A DNA stretch of 64,000 bases from Lachnospiraceae bacterium. Lineage in GTDB: Bacteria > Bacillota > Clostridia > Lachnospirales > Lachnospiraceae. The position numbers and the translations under genes were made by a program. The notes under the pieces are model-generated. The model searched no databases, was not told the DNA's origin, and saw only the letters and a program-made list of their open reading frames with translations. Position 1 is the first letter of the stretch. Each line of letters opens with the position of its first letter. Positions 43,884 to 52,288 of the stretch are shown one piece after another. Location of the stretch: assembly GCA_024403455.1 (NCBI GenBank), contig JAKSRR010000003.1, forward strand, positions 1-64,000. The letters are read 5' to 3'.

Positions 43884-43903
43884 CATATGACAAATGTCAC
43901 ATA
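43884..43903. promoter_or_regulatory. Dyad between the divergent exporter and two-component genes
   Basis: TGACA-aa-TGTCA (43888-43899) extends outward to CATATGACA / TGTCACATA with 7 of 9 outer pairs matched. It sits in the 156-bp divergent gap about 45 bp before the kinase start and 95 bp before the ATPase start, the usual place for a NarL-type regulator site. Confidence 0.45.
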
Positions 43904-43932
43904 CAAACTTCGTTCGCCGTCTTGCTACCTAT

Positions 43933-43940
43933 GCTAAAAT
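43933..43940 (+). promoter_or_regulatory. Promoter that may give a leaderless kinase mRNA
   Basis: Extended -10 TGCTAAAAT (-10 hexamer at 43935-43940). A start site 7 nt downstream would be the A of the kinase ATG at 43947, and there is no Shine-Dalgarno between them. Confidence 0.4.
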
Positions 43941-43946
43941 ACAGAT

Positions 43947-45044
43947 ATGAAGACTTCAATTGGAAAAATCATTATATTACTGCTATGCCTACTGGGATCC
44001 TTTATGCAGGATTTCTCTGCAAGCCAAAGAATACTCGCGCTGCTTAGCACCTTAATTTCCTGCTTTCTTTCCGAGATACCATTTACTTCATCGCCTCAGA
44101 AAACATCTGAAAAGCAGGCAAAGATTGTCTCTGTTGTTTCCTCAGGTATTTTTGTCATTCTTTGCTGCTTCTTTCCATATTTCACATATTTTCTGCCAGC
44201 CATTTGCTTTGATGCCGGCAAATATCATACCTTGTACAGCATTCTACCAATCCTCTTTGCCTATGGATACGGGATACACACTTTTCCTATCGTCACCCTA
44301 CTGATTCTTCTGGTTTGTGGTCTTTTATCCGCCTACACGGGACACCTTTGCGAAAGTCTACGGCTAACCGATGCCCATCTGCAAAAAGAGCAGGATGCTA
44401 AAAACGAGGCTGAACTTATGGTGCGCAAACGATTCAAAGATCTAATCCATATGCAGGACGAAAATATCACTACCGCAACCCTAAAGGAGCGCAATCGTAT
44501 TGCAAGAGAGATTCATGATAACGTGGGGCATATGCTGACTCGCTCAATTCTACAGGCAGGTGCGCTGGGTGTCCTCAACAAAGACGATTCTTTAAAGGAA
44601 CCTCTTGCGGAACTCAAGTACTCTCTGGATTTGGCCATGAATAACATTCGCAGCAGCGTCCATGACCTCCATGACGAGTCTGTGAATCTACACTCTACCA
44701 TTATGTCATTAGCGGAAAATGTCGAAGATTTTGATGTAAATGTTCGTTATGATATTAAGGGCGACATACCCAAGGAAATTAAGTACGCTTTCATTGCAAT
44801 CACCAAAGAGGCAATAACCAATGCGGAAAAGTACTCCAATGGTAATCGTGTAGATATCCTGCTCAGAGAACATCCTGCATTTTATCAGCTTTCCATCCAG
44901 GATAATGGGCAGAATGCCACTATTAATCCTAGCAGCGGCATCGGCTTATCCAATATGCGAGAACGTGTAGACGCCTTGGGTGGCATTTTACAGATATCTA
45001 CAGACCACGGATTTAGCATCAATGCAACTCTTATGAAAGACTAA
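43947..45044 (+). CDS. NarL-type sensor histidine kinase (HisKA_3)
   Basis: A 365-residue kinase: five or so helices within residues 5-135 (no large outside domain), a coiled linker (140-180), HisKA_3 with ERNRIAREIHDNVGHML (His190), and HATPase_c (270-365) with AITKEAITNAEKYS, QDNGQN and GIGLSNMRERVDALGG. This is the membrane-buried, signal-by-exporter type kinase often found beside ABC-2 exporters, where it senses the exported drug or envelope stress. No ribosome site precedes the ATG. Followed by its regulator gene 21 nt on. Confidence 0.94.
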   Translation: MKTSIGKIIILLLCLLGSFMQDFSASQRILALLSTLISCFLSEIPFTSSPQKTSEKQAKIVSVVSSGIFVILCCFFPYFTYFLPAICFDAGKYHTLYSILPILFAYGYGIHTFPIVTLLILLVCGLLSAYTGHLCESLRLTDAHLQKEQDAKNEAELMVRKRFKDLIHMQDENITTATLKERNRIAREIHDNVGHMLTRSILQAGALGVLNKDDSLKEPLAELKYSLDLAMNNIRSSVHDLHDESVNLHSTIMSLAENVEDFDVNVRYDIKGDIPKEIKYAFIAITKEAITNAEKYSNGNRVDILLREHPAFYQLSIQDNGQNATINPSSGIGLSNMRERVDALGGILQISTDHGFSINATLMKD

Positions 45045-45065
45045 AGAATTAGGAGTATACCTGTT

Positions 45066-45731
45066 ATGAAAATAATTATTGTAGACGATGACAAATTGGT
45101 AAGTTTATCATTAAAGACGATTCTAGAAACGGATCCTGAAATTGAAGTATTGGCAACTGGCTCTAATGGCAATGAAGCCATTACACTCTATGAAAAGCAT
45201 CATCCTGATATTCTGCTTATGGATATTCGCATGGAAGAAATGGATGGGTTAAGTGCCGCAAAAGAGATTCTCTCCAAATACCCAGAGGCCAAAATTCTTC
45301 TGCTAACTACATTCTCCGATGATGAGTATATCGTAAATGCGATTTCATTAGGTGCAAAGGGTTATCTTCTAAAACAGGATTTTGACAGCATCGCTCCTGC
45401 ATTAAAGGCGGTGATGAGCGGTCAAACTGTGTTCGGTGGGGAGATTCTCCCTAAATTACCCGGACTCATGACTGCTTCAGACGCACCGCTTCCCTCTGCA
45501 AGCCCTGCCAAGGACTATGACAGATTCCAAGCATTTGGTATTTCAGATAAAGAATTTGAAATCATCCAGCTGGTAGCCAAAGGACTGAATAATAAAGAAA
45601 TTGCCTCTTCCTTATACCTCGGAGAAGGAACTGTCAGAAACTACTTAAGCACAATTTTGGAAAAGCTTTCTCTAAGGGATCGCACCCAGCTTGCCTGCTA
45701 TTATTACGCAGGGACCGTTGGAGAAGCTTAA
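45066..45731 (+). CDS. NarL/LuxR-family response regulator
   Basis: A 221-residue regulator: receiver domain with IIIVDDDKLV, phosphoacceptor Asp53 in DILLMDIRMEEMDG, LLTTFSDDEYI and KGYLLKQ, a Ser/Pro/Ala linker, and a LuxR helix-turn-helix (about 155-215) with KEFEIIQLVAKGLNNKEIA and LGEGTVRNYLSTILEKL. Probable target is the divergent exporter operon and itself, through the dyad at 43884-43903. AGGAG is 10 nt upstream. Confidence 0.95.
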   Translation: MKIIIVDDDKLVSLSLKTILETDPEIEVLATGSNGNEAITLYEKHHPDILLMDIRMEEMDGLSAAKEILSKYPEAKILLLTTFSDDEYIVNAISLGAKGYLLKQDFDSIAPALKAVMSGQTVFGGEILPKLPGLMTASDAPLPSASPAKDYDRFQAFGISDKEFEIIQLVAKGLNNKEIASSLYLGEGTVRNYLSTILEKLSLRDRTQLACYYYAGTVGEA

Positions 45732-45808
45732 TAGATATCTTTTTTCCGTTTTCAATGTGTGCAAAGGTATTGAAAAATACGCCGAAGTCGCAAATCCCAT
45801 AAAAAATT

Positions 45809-45870
45809 GCCTGCCATAAACCGCTTTGTATGTCCCGTAACATACCAAACTGTTTATAGCAGGCTCTTTT
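45809..45870. terminator. Large bidirectional terminator, nested hairpin
   Basis: Outer stem GCCTGC / GCAGGC plus ATAAAC / GTTTAT (45809-45821, 45852-45864) encloses an inner hairpin GTATGT-cccgta-ACATAC. T-runs follow on the plus strand (TCTTTT) and on the minus strand (AATTTTTT). It lies between the convergent regulator gene and the Dabb gene and so can stop both. The stacked structure is larger than usual terminators. Confidence 0.55.
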
Positions 45871-45992
45871 ATATAAAACCATCTCCCCAGATGAATTTTT
45901 ATAAATAAAATTTTAGAAAAATCTCTGGAAAAATGGAATCCCTCGAGCACGAAAGTCAAAAAACAGGCATAAACGTCATTGAATACCAGAAT

Positions 45993-46295
45993 TTATACCT
46001 CATAATCCATACAAACTCTGGATTTTGTGTATGGTCTTACTTTACTGTCTGCAACAGCAACGTGCGCGGGATGCACTGCATATCCCTTTAGTGCCTCTTC
46101 AGATTCTAACGTGGAATCTAACATCACATCCGCATTAGAACTGGGCAGAGGATTTATATTTACCTTAATCTCAACTAGCCCAGGAACCTGGCCCTTTAAT
46201 CCTTCTAGCCCTTCCTTCATTCCCTGCTTAATACTTTCCTTTTCCTGCGCTGAAAACTCATCCTTCAAATTCCATAAAATCACATGCTTAACCAT
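45993..46295 (-). CDS. Dabb (stress-responsive A/B barrel) protein
   Basis: A 100-residue dimeric alpha/beta-barrel protein of the Dabb family: VKHVILWNLKDEF at the start, VPGLVEIKVNINPLPSSNADVMLDSTLESEEALKGY, and the family end YAVHPAHVAVADSKVRPYTKSRVCMDYE. Function in bacteria usually unknown. The ATG at 46295 has AAAGGAG 8 nt upstream; an upstream TTG frame is not used. Confidence 0.93.
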   Translation of the reverse strand: MVKHVILWNLKDEFSAQEKESIKQGMKEGLEGLKGQVPGLVEIKVNINPLPSSNADVMLDSTLESEEALKGYAVHPAHVAVADSKVRPYTKSRVCMDYEV

Positions 46296-46330
46296 CGTCA
46301 ATTCTCCTTTGTTTTCGAAGAAAACCCGAG

Positions 46331-46347
46331 CCCCTCACGGCGAGGGG
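46331..46347 (-). terminator. Hairpin between the helicase and Dabb genes
   Basis: CCCCTC-acggc-GAGGGG, GC-rich, about 35 nt past the helicase stop. The U-tract on the minus strand is displaced (CTCGGGTTTTC), so activity is uncertain. Confidence 0.45.
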
Positions 46348-46381
46348 AGAATTTTTTCTCCTTTGTTTTGTTTTCTTTTCT

Positions 46382-48943
46382 TTATTGTATACTATTGGGG
46401 TCGTCTATTGCTATATGATCTATGCGAAGCCAAAACTCTTCCACAGCCTCCGCCACATTAAATGAATGCACCTGCTCATAATTGGACCATTCTCGTGGAA
46501 AAAGTGCCCTATTCTGCCGTTCCAGAAACCGCTCGTCAAGGAGCGCTACAACACCTGCGTCATCTTCTGTTCGAATAACTCGTCCTGCAGCCTGCAGAAC
46601 TTTGTTCATACCAGGATACCTATAAGCATAATTGAACCCGTCTTTTCCATCCTCGTCGAAGTGTTCTTTTAGAATCTCACGCTCATTGCATTTTAGTGGA
46701 AGCCCTGTGCCAACTATCATTACTCCAATAAGTAAATCTTCTTTTAAGTCAATCCCTTCAGAAAAGATTCCACCCAATACACAAAACGCAATTAAAGTAT
46801 CTTTTATATCTGTAAGCGGAGGATGTTCTTTATCCGGCAATGCATCTTCCCCATAATGAATCTGCTTATTTCTATCAAAGGCGCTTAAAAAATATTCTCT
46901 GTCAGCTTCCGTCATTCCTTCCTGTTGTACAATACAGGAAACGCTCTTCTCATCGTGAAAGGATTCCTGATAACATTCATATACTGCGTTCATAAAAGAA
47001 TAAGAAGGGAAAAACACCATATAATTGCCTTTCTTTCCACAGGCAATCTCATAAATATAGGAAGCAATCCTATGAAATTCTAAAGCAGATCTGCGGGCAT
47101 ACTTACTGGTAACATCGCTCGCAATAAATAGACCTCTTTTGGCAGGATCAAAAATAGACTTTGCATAAGCCTCATAATCCTCCTGATCACCACCGAGTAA
47201 TTCCTTATGATACTGAATCGGCAATAATGTTGCCGAAAATAAAATCGTGCTTCGACCTTTTGCCATTGCCTCCTGCAGGTTCACTCGCGGGTTAACACAC
47301 AGCAATTTGACGTAAAACACATCATTTTCCGTATTTTCGCAAAATATCGTATAATGTTCATTTAATTTTTCATAAATCAATAAGAAATGGCTAATTTCAA
47401 AATAGAATTCCAACACTTCTTTTCGAATGTCGCTTGGCTCTCTTTCCTCATCTAAATATAGGTCAATTGCTGATCCTAGGCTTTCCACTAGCCCTGCAAA
47501 GGGATCAATGGTCTCTAAAATGACGCAATTCATGCAACTATGCTTTAATGCCAATAATTCCTTGTTACAACGCTCTAGCGCCTTGATAATTCGCAGCGCT
47601 AAGGATGGTTTCTTGAATACTTTGGTGATTGCCTGGGTTTCCATAGCTTCTTTCATGTGTCTTCGAAGTTTCAGAAAATCATCTTTATAAAGAATGGCGC
47701 TAAACATATCTCGGCCACGCTCCACAAGATTATGGGCCTCATCGATTAGAAAAACATAGTCCCCACGGTTTCCTTCCGCGAAATATCTCTTCAATCTGGC
47801 ATGCGGGTCAAATACATAATTGTAATCACATATAATTGCATCCGCAAAAAGCGATATATCTAGGGATAATTCAAACGGACACACAATATGTTGTGTTGCA
47901 TATTTTTCTATGACGCTTCTGTCAGCCTGATCCTCTTGCGTAATAATTTCGTAAATTGTATCATTCACACGATCATAATGGCCATTTGCGTAGGGACACT
48001 TTTCCGGATTACACTCCGTTTGCTCTAAAGGACAGATTTTATCCTTCGCTGTTATGGTTGCCGTCTTTAATCGAAGTCCATTCTTCCGCAGGATTGAAAA
48101 CGTATCTTCTGCTACAGTTCTGGTTATGGTTTTAGCCGTCAGATAGAATATTTTATCAGTTAAGCCTTCTCCCATGGATTTCACAGCTGGAAACACCGTG
48201 CTAATTGTCTTTCCAACACCTGTTGGAGCTTCCAAAAAAAGCTTTTTCTTTTCTTTGATGGTTTTATAGGTATATACGCATAAATCCCGCTGCCCTTCTC
48301 TATAGGTAAACGGGAACTCCATCCTTTTTATTGATTCCTGCCTTTTTAAACTCCATTCATACTCAAAATCTGCCCAACGCCTATAGGATCCCATCAGATC
48401 CATAAACCAAGTTTCCAAATCCGCATGGGTATACTCTGAGAAGAAATACTTTTTCTCCAGAGTTTCTGTTTGCACATATGTCATCCGCACACGAATCATC
48501 GGTAGTTTTTTCTGCGTCGCATAGATATAAGCATACACCTTGGCCTGCGCTAAATGCACAGGAACCGGAGCCTTAATCCCATCCAGACTTCTGGCAACCG
48601 TTTTGATTTCATCAATGGTTATTTCGTCATACGCTGATTCAGTTAATTCCTGATTTAATACCGTTTTTGTATCTAAAAGCATCTCCGGTGGAATTTCCTT
48701 CCAGGAATCATTGATGATCCCATCTGCACGGCCTTCGATCACAATACTATAGTGCTCTGTATCATAGGCATAACGAAGAAGGACCTCCGGAGCATAGTTT
48801 TCTCCCATGGCCTTCTGAATCAATCGATGAATCCTGCTTCCCTCTTCCATGGAGTGCTCACTAGCCGTAGTGATACGGTTGTCAATACTTCCGCTACGAA
48901 AAACGAATTCAACTAAATTTCTGACAGATATTTTAATCTCCAT
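46382..48943 (-). CDS. Fe-S DEAH helicase fused to nuclease-like domain
   Basis: An 853-residue DinG/XPD-like helicase. Residues 1-200 look like a PD-(D/E)XK (Cas4/RecB-like) nuclease: His39, Asp74 in IEGRADGII, the Asp91-x-Lys93 triad in LLDTKTV, and Gln133 in QAKVYAYIYA. The helicase follows: Walker A EAPTGVGKT (238-246), four cysteines for a 4Fe-4S cluster (Cys304, 311, 316, 355), DEAH (401-404) in FLIDEAHNL, and the C-terminal AAGRVIRTEDD motif VI. Predicted to remove structures or unwind and cut DNA in repair. Whether both activities are real is inference from motifs. AAAGGG is the ribosome site. Alone in its transcript as far as visible. Confidence 0.92.
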   Translation of the reverse strand: MEIKISVRNLVEFVFRSGSIDNRITTASEHSMEEGSRIHRLIQKAMGENYAPEVLLRYAYDTEHYSIVIEGRADGIINDSWKEIPPEMLLDTKTVLNQELTESAYDEITIDEIKTVARSLDGIKAPVPVHLAQAKVYAYIYATQKKLPMIRVRMTYVQTETLEKKYFFSEYTHADLETWFMDLMGSYRRWADFEYEWSLKRQESIKRMEFPFTYREGQRDLCVYTYKTIKEKKKLFLEAPTGVGKTISTVFPAVKSMGEGLTDKIFYLTAKTITRTVAEDTFSILRKNGLRLKTATITAKDKICPLEQTECNPEKCPYANGHYDRVNDTIYEIITQEDQADRSVIEKYATQHIVCPFELSLDISLFADAIICDYNYVFDPHARLKRYFAEGNRGDYVFLIDEAHNLVERGRDMFSAILYKDDFLKLRRHMKEAMETQAITKVFKKPSLALRIIKALERCNKELLALKHSCMNCVILETIDPFAGLVESLGSAIDLYLDEEREPSDIRKEVLEFYFEISHFLLIYEKLNEHYTIFCENTENDVFYVKLLCVNPRVNLQEAMAKGRSTILFSATLLPIQYHKELLGGDQEDYEAYAKSIFDPAKRGLFIASDVTSKYARRSALEFHRIASYIYEIACGKKGNYMVFFPSYSFMNAVYECYQESFHDEKSVSCIVQQEGMTEADREYFLSAFDRNKQIHYGEDALPDKEHPPLTDIKDTLIAFCVLGGIFSEGIDLKEDLLIGVMIVGTGLPLKCNEREILKEHFDEDGKDGFNYAYRYPGMNKVLQAAGRVIRTEDDAGVVALLDERFLERQNRALFPREWSNYEQVHSFNVAEAVEEFWLRIDHIAIDDPNSIQ

Positions 48944-49131
48944 TTTTCCCTTTATTTATAACAACTTTCTGATGATTGAGATTTGTGTCGCTGCATTTTT
49001 TACACATTTTGTGTCACGTTTCTTCTCGCACGCTATATATTGTCTTTAAATTTGCATTTAATTCTATCCAATCATTGTATGCCATTTTCTAATACTACAC
49101 CTGCTATAACAACACATACTGGTCATAAAAC

Positions 49132-49162
49132 AAAAAAATAGGCACCGCACTTCTGCGATGCC
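49132..49162 (-). terminator. Terminator of the small 78-residue gene
   Basis: Minus-strand GGCATCGCA-gaag-TGCGGTGCC then TATTTTTTTG; the stem has one G-U pair. Begins about 20 nt past the stop. Confidence 0.8.
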
Positions 49163-49183
49163 ATATAACATACATTTTTAGCT

Positions 49184-49420
49184 TCAAACCGCTTCCAGGC
49201 GGTCTAAATACTGTTCAAACACAGAATCATATCCATTATACTCTATGGTTAACTCCTTGGTAAAGTCTAAGAGTCTGATATCCTCCACCGACTTTCCATT
49301 GCAGCTGTAACGAACAGCAGACAAGATCACATCGAAATCGCATCCTGATGCAACCATAGCAAACATGGTAGCTTCTTCACCATCTAATTTGATCTTTTTT
49401 CTTTTATATCCCATAGTCAT
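49184..49420 (-). CDS. Small hypothetical protein (78 residues)
   Basis: A 78-residue soluble protein, not recognised: basic start TMGYKRKKIKLDGEEATMFAM, then GCDFDVILSAVRYSCNGKSVEDIRLLDF and an acidic helix DSVFEQYLDRLEAV. Codon use and a perfect terminator suggest a real gene. AGGAAAGG precedes ATG 49420 by 4 nt; a GTG at 49423 and an ATG at 49414 are alternatives. Upstream is a 1.5-kb gene-free stretch, so its control region may be long. Confidence 0.65.
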   Translation of the reverse strand: MTMGYKRKKIKLDGEEATMFAMVASGCDFDVILSAVRYSCNGKSVEDIRLLDFTKELTIEYNGYDSVFEQYLDRLEAV

Positions 49421-49615
49421 CACCCCTTTCCTAAATATTATCTATTTAGCTTTTTATCCCGGGTTTTACTTCTGTACTATTATTATCGACCTTATTCAAA
49501 AAATCTTAACCCTGTTCTTGAGATTTTTATTGTAATCCATTCATTCTCGTTGATAGTAGCCTTGACATCCCCAAAATCATATAAAAAACGCAGCAATATA
49601 GAGGCCATAATTCAA

Positions 49616-49627
49616 TTATGTAAACCA
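49616..49627 (+). repeat. 12-mer repeat TTATGTAAACCA, copy 1
   Basis: First of three perfect copies in the gene-free stretch (others at 49905 and 50148). Confidence 0.6.
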
Positions 49628-49904
49628 TGTACATTTTTTATCCATCATTTTTTCATATGACACATCATTTTTCCTTTATATACCTTGGTTTTTTGGAAAT
49701 ATTACAGTTATATTATTCGGCGCTTTCTTCTGCCTATGAAATTTGTCTGATGCCAAATTATCTAATTTTGTTATTAGAACAATATTCTTATAATTTCCCA
49801 AATAATGATTTTAAGAATTACTAAAAATACTCTTCGTTGACATATTTATAGTACTTTAAATTATACAGATTATGTTAACTAATCTGTTGAATATTACAAT
49901 AATA

Positions 49905-49916
49905 TTATGTAAACCA
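49905..49916 (+). repeat. 12-mer repeat TTATGTAAACCA, copy 2
   Basis: Second perfect copy, 289 bp from the first, followed by GCGCG and the 36-bp dyad. Confidence 0.6.
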
Positions 49917-49927
49917 ATTCGCGCGTT

Positions 49928-49963
49928 TTGAAATATCATATCTAAATTAGATAAATATTTCAA
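49928..49963. repeat. 36-bp AT-rich inverted repeat
   Basis: TTGAAATAT-ca-TATCTAA-a-TTAGATA-a-ATATTTCAA: 16 matched pairs, one small internal loop. Could be a protein-binding dyad or form a hairpin in either transcript. Confidence 0.6.
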
Positions 49964-50147
49964 CGTTATTTTAACCTATTTTCACCACTATTTTACACCA
50001 TTTTCATTATAATCTTGTCGGTCAATCCGTTTAATATCATTTGTATTTATAGGCATTTGTGTATTTTGTCAATGTTATATTATATATTTCTTACATTTCT
50101 ATATTATGTCATTATATTTAATCTTTCATTACCTTTTATTGTCCATT

Positions 50148-50159
50148 TTATGTAAACCA
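50148..50159 (+). repeat. 12-mer repeat TTATGTAAACCA, copy 3
   Basis: Third perfect copy, 243 bp from the second; a degenerate copy follows near 50213. Confidence 0.6.
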
Positions 50160-50858
50160 TTTAAATTGTATTACTTTTTTGAATTTATTTATTTCATAAA
50201 AATTATGTATATTATGTAAATTCATTATTGTATTTTTTTCTATTTTCTTACTGATTTGTATTATTTAGCTTTTAAAAATATATTTTTATATTATATTAGA
50301 TTCTATATAAAATAAATTGTTTGAAAGTTATTAGGTAATTTCACAAGATAAAAGATACACATTGCATTAATTACTACTTAAATGACTCAAATAACAGGTC
50401 TCACTGTCCATCCATTTTAAGTTGCAAAGTTGAAATATATTCTGCCTGGAAGCTGAATGAATCATATTCAAAAATCATATATTAGTTGACATAATCTACT
50501 TATTATATTTACATAAGACGCTGCCAAATTTCATGCACTAATCAATTGATATACTTCTTACATTTTGCAAGATGCTTTTAATCAATATATTCCCACAAAT
50601 ATTTGCTTCGCATCAAATATAAATATAATTAATTCGTGGTAACTATAAATAGATTATGTTATCTCTTCCGGTTAACCACATCTATTTCTATTTTGCTGAA
50701 ATTTCATGTGCATGCATGATATCAGATACTTTTTCCAGAATTATTCACATAAATATATTATGGAAACTGATACTATCGTATAATTATTCCCCATTAGCAA
50801 ATGCATTATATCAGCAAGCAACATCAATAATCCTGACTTCTATTTCATACAAAAAGCC

Positions 50859-50887
50859 TAAAAAAAAGAGAGACTTTCGTCTCTCTT
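50859..50887 (-). terminator. Terminator of the PII gene
   Basis: Minus-strand AAGAGAGAC-gaaa-GTCTCTCTT with a T8 tract (9-bp stem, GAAA tetraloop), about 55 nt past the PII stop. Confidence 0.9.
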
Positions 50888-50941
50888 TCAACATTCCACA
50901 ATATTTTAGTATACTATCCACATAAAACTATCAATCAGAGT

Positions 50942-51280
50942 TTATAATGCCTGCTTTCCTCTTTCACCAGTACGAATACGGATCGCATCATTAACATCAT
51001 AAACAAAGATCTTTCCATCTCCAAAATTACCAGTTCGAATACCTTTAGAAATCTTTTCAATTAATGTTCCTGCAATAGAAGCATCAACTACCGTTTCAAC
51101 CTTAATCATAGGAAGCAGCTGGATCTGACTCTTTTCAGGTTCAAAACCTTCATAGTGTCCTTTTTGATTACCATAACCTTCCATATGGAAAATATTCAAA
51201 CCAGTTACGCCAAAAGTCTCCAGAATCTGGCGAAGTTCATCTAACTTCTCCGGTCTTGTAACAATTTCTAATTTCTTCAT
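50942..51280 (-). CDS. PII nitrogen regulatory protein
   Basis: A 112-residue trimeric signal protein that binds ATP/ADP and 2-oxoglutarate and controls ammonium transport and assimilation. Fold landmarks: MKKLEIVTRPEKLDEL, T-loop GYGNQKGHYEGF, B-loop RTGNFGDGKIFVY, C-loop RIRTGERG. The T-loop residue equivalent to the uridylylated Tyr51 of GlnB is Ser51 here, so the classical modification is absent. No amtB, glnA or nifH neighbour is in the window; it stands alone between two gene-free stretches. AGGAGG is 5 nt before the ATG. Confidence 0.95.
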   Translation of the reverse strand: MKKLEIVTRPEKLDELRQILETFGVTGLNIFHMEGYGNQKGHYEGFEPEKSQIQLLPMIKVETVVDASIAGTLIEKISKGIRTGNFGDGKIFVYDVNDAIRIRTGERGKQAL

Positions 51281-51317
51281 AGTTGCCTCCTAAAATACGG
51301 CTTTTATAAACCATTAC

Positions 51318-51326
51318 ATTTTATCA
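51318..51326 (-). promoter_or_regulatory. Probable PII promoter (extended -10)
   Basis: Minus-strand TGATAAAAT, giving a leader of about 30 nt before the PII ATG. Confidence 0.45.
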
Positions 51327-52086
51327 CAATTCCCAAATAATAAAAGCATTTTTCTTGCAAATTTATTAACCTATATTGTTTTCGTATAGTTCTCCTCCGC
51401 TTCTATATTATTTTACTTATTCATACTTCCCCTATTTCTGCCTCAACCTGTAGCCTTGCACTGGCTGCACCTATATCTATTAACAGTCAGATTATATTTC
51501 TTTATTTAAGCAATTTCTCACGTAATTAATTTTAGAATTAACTCGTTATTTCTCTATTTTCACCTTCAATCCAATAAATATTTCAATATATTTTTATTTC
51601 TGAGCTTTATCCAGACTACAGAATGATCTATTTTTTCATGCATCAGGCATTTTATCCATTATATTTATGAATATATTATAGTATAAGTTACATAAGAGCT
51701 TAATTCTGTAAACCAAATTAACTATAGACTTATCTACTTAACAACAAAATAGTTTACATATTATTGCATGTATAATTTAAGTAATCTTGAGTCTTAATAC
51801 GTTCCATTTAATTAATATGATATATTTGTCATGCTCCAAAATCGTTTCTGCTTCTTTTTATAAATTGCATCAATTCATCCATTTTTCCTTTATTTAAGGC
51901 ATTTATCATTGGTTTTCAGCGAAATTCTTATTTTTTAGCATTATTGCTGTCAGTTATCCACATTTTTTTACTAGTTGTTAACAATTTTGTGATAATTCAA
52001 CTAAACTATATTTAATTTTAGCTATAGAGTTAAAACATTTTTTCAAAATAATTCCTTATTTTATTCAAATCCAAATTAAAAATATA

Positions 52087-52117
52087 AAAGGAGTTTCCTG
52101 TCCGAAAAAGCTCCTTT
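52087..52117 (-). terminator. Terminator of the hybrid kinase gene
   Basis: AAAGGAG / CTCCTTT (52111-52117 with 52087-52093) extended by TTTC/GAAA pairs, then TTTATATTTTT on the minus strand. It lies about 170 nt past the kinase stop. Confidence 0.55.
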
Positions 52118-52288
52118 ATCTTAATCTATTTGTAATTCTATTAATTGATTATGTATTCTGAATGTTTAATTCATTTACTGGATACACAATATTTCCTCAT
52201 ACTTTTTGCATCCACAAATAACTAAAGCATACAAAAATCCGCTTTATGACTTACGAAAATGGCTTCTATCACATGTTTTTGTAAATCC

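Larger units (their letters stand above)
49424..50941. other. AT-rich gene-free stretch (about 1.5 kb)
   Basis: No coding region could be supported on either strand; short frames have no ribosome site or family resemblance. The plus strand is T-rich, with long runs of T/A and far less G+C than neighbours, especially 49930-50330. It holds three exact copies of TTATGTAAACCA, a 36-bp dyad (49928-49963), an imperfect tandem CTATTTTCACCA / CTATTTTACACCA (49976-50000), a TTGACA box at 49839, and the terminator of the PII gene at its right end. Confidence 0.6.
51281..52288. other. Second AT-rich gene-free stretch (about 1.0 kb)
   Basis: Contains the PII promoter, the hybrid-kinase terminator, and between them about 750 bp with no gene. 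Noted: a partial CTGTAAACCA copy (51706), one perfect DnaA-box-like TTATCCACA (51954), and a TTGTTAACAA palindrome near 51976. Nothing else recognisable. Confidence 0.5.

Noticed and set aside
49627-49824. Plus-strand frame of 65 codons in the gene desert
   Set aside because: No ribosome site, hydrophobic low-complexity composition expected from T-rich DNA, no family resemblance.
49616-50159. Three 12-mers considered as a CRISPR-like or satellite array
   Set aside because: Spacing of 289 and 243 bp and short units do not fit CRISPR or tandem repeats.
50656-50925. Plus-strand frame of 89 codons near the PII gene
   Set aside because: It runs through the PII terminator and has no ribosome site.
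51954-51962. TTATCCACA, a perfect DnaA-box, and TTATTCACA near 50741, in AT-rich DNA
   Set aside because: Only two scattered boxes, no dnaA, dnaN or rpmH, and no change of gene direction; similar boxes also occur inside the flippase gene. Not enough for an origin.
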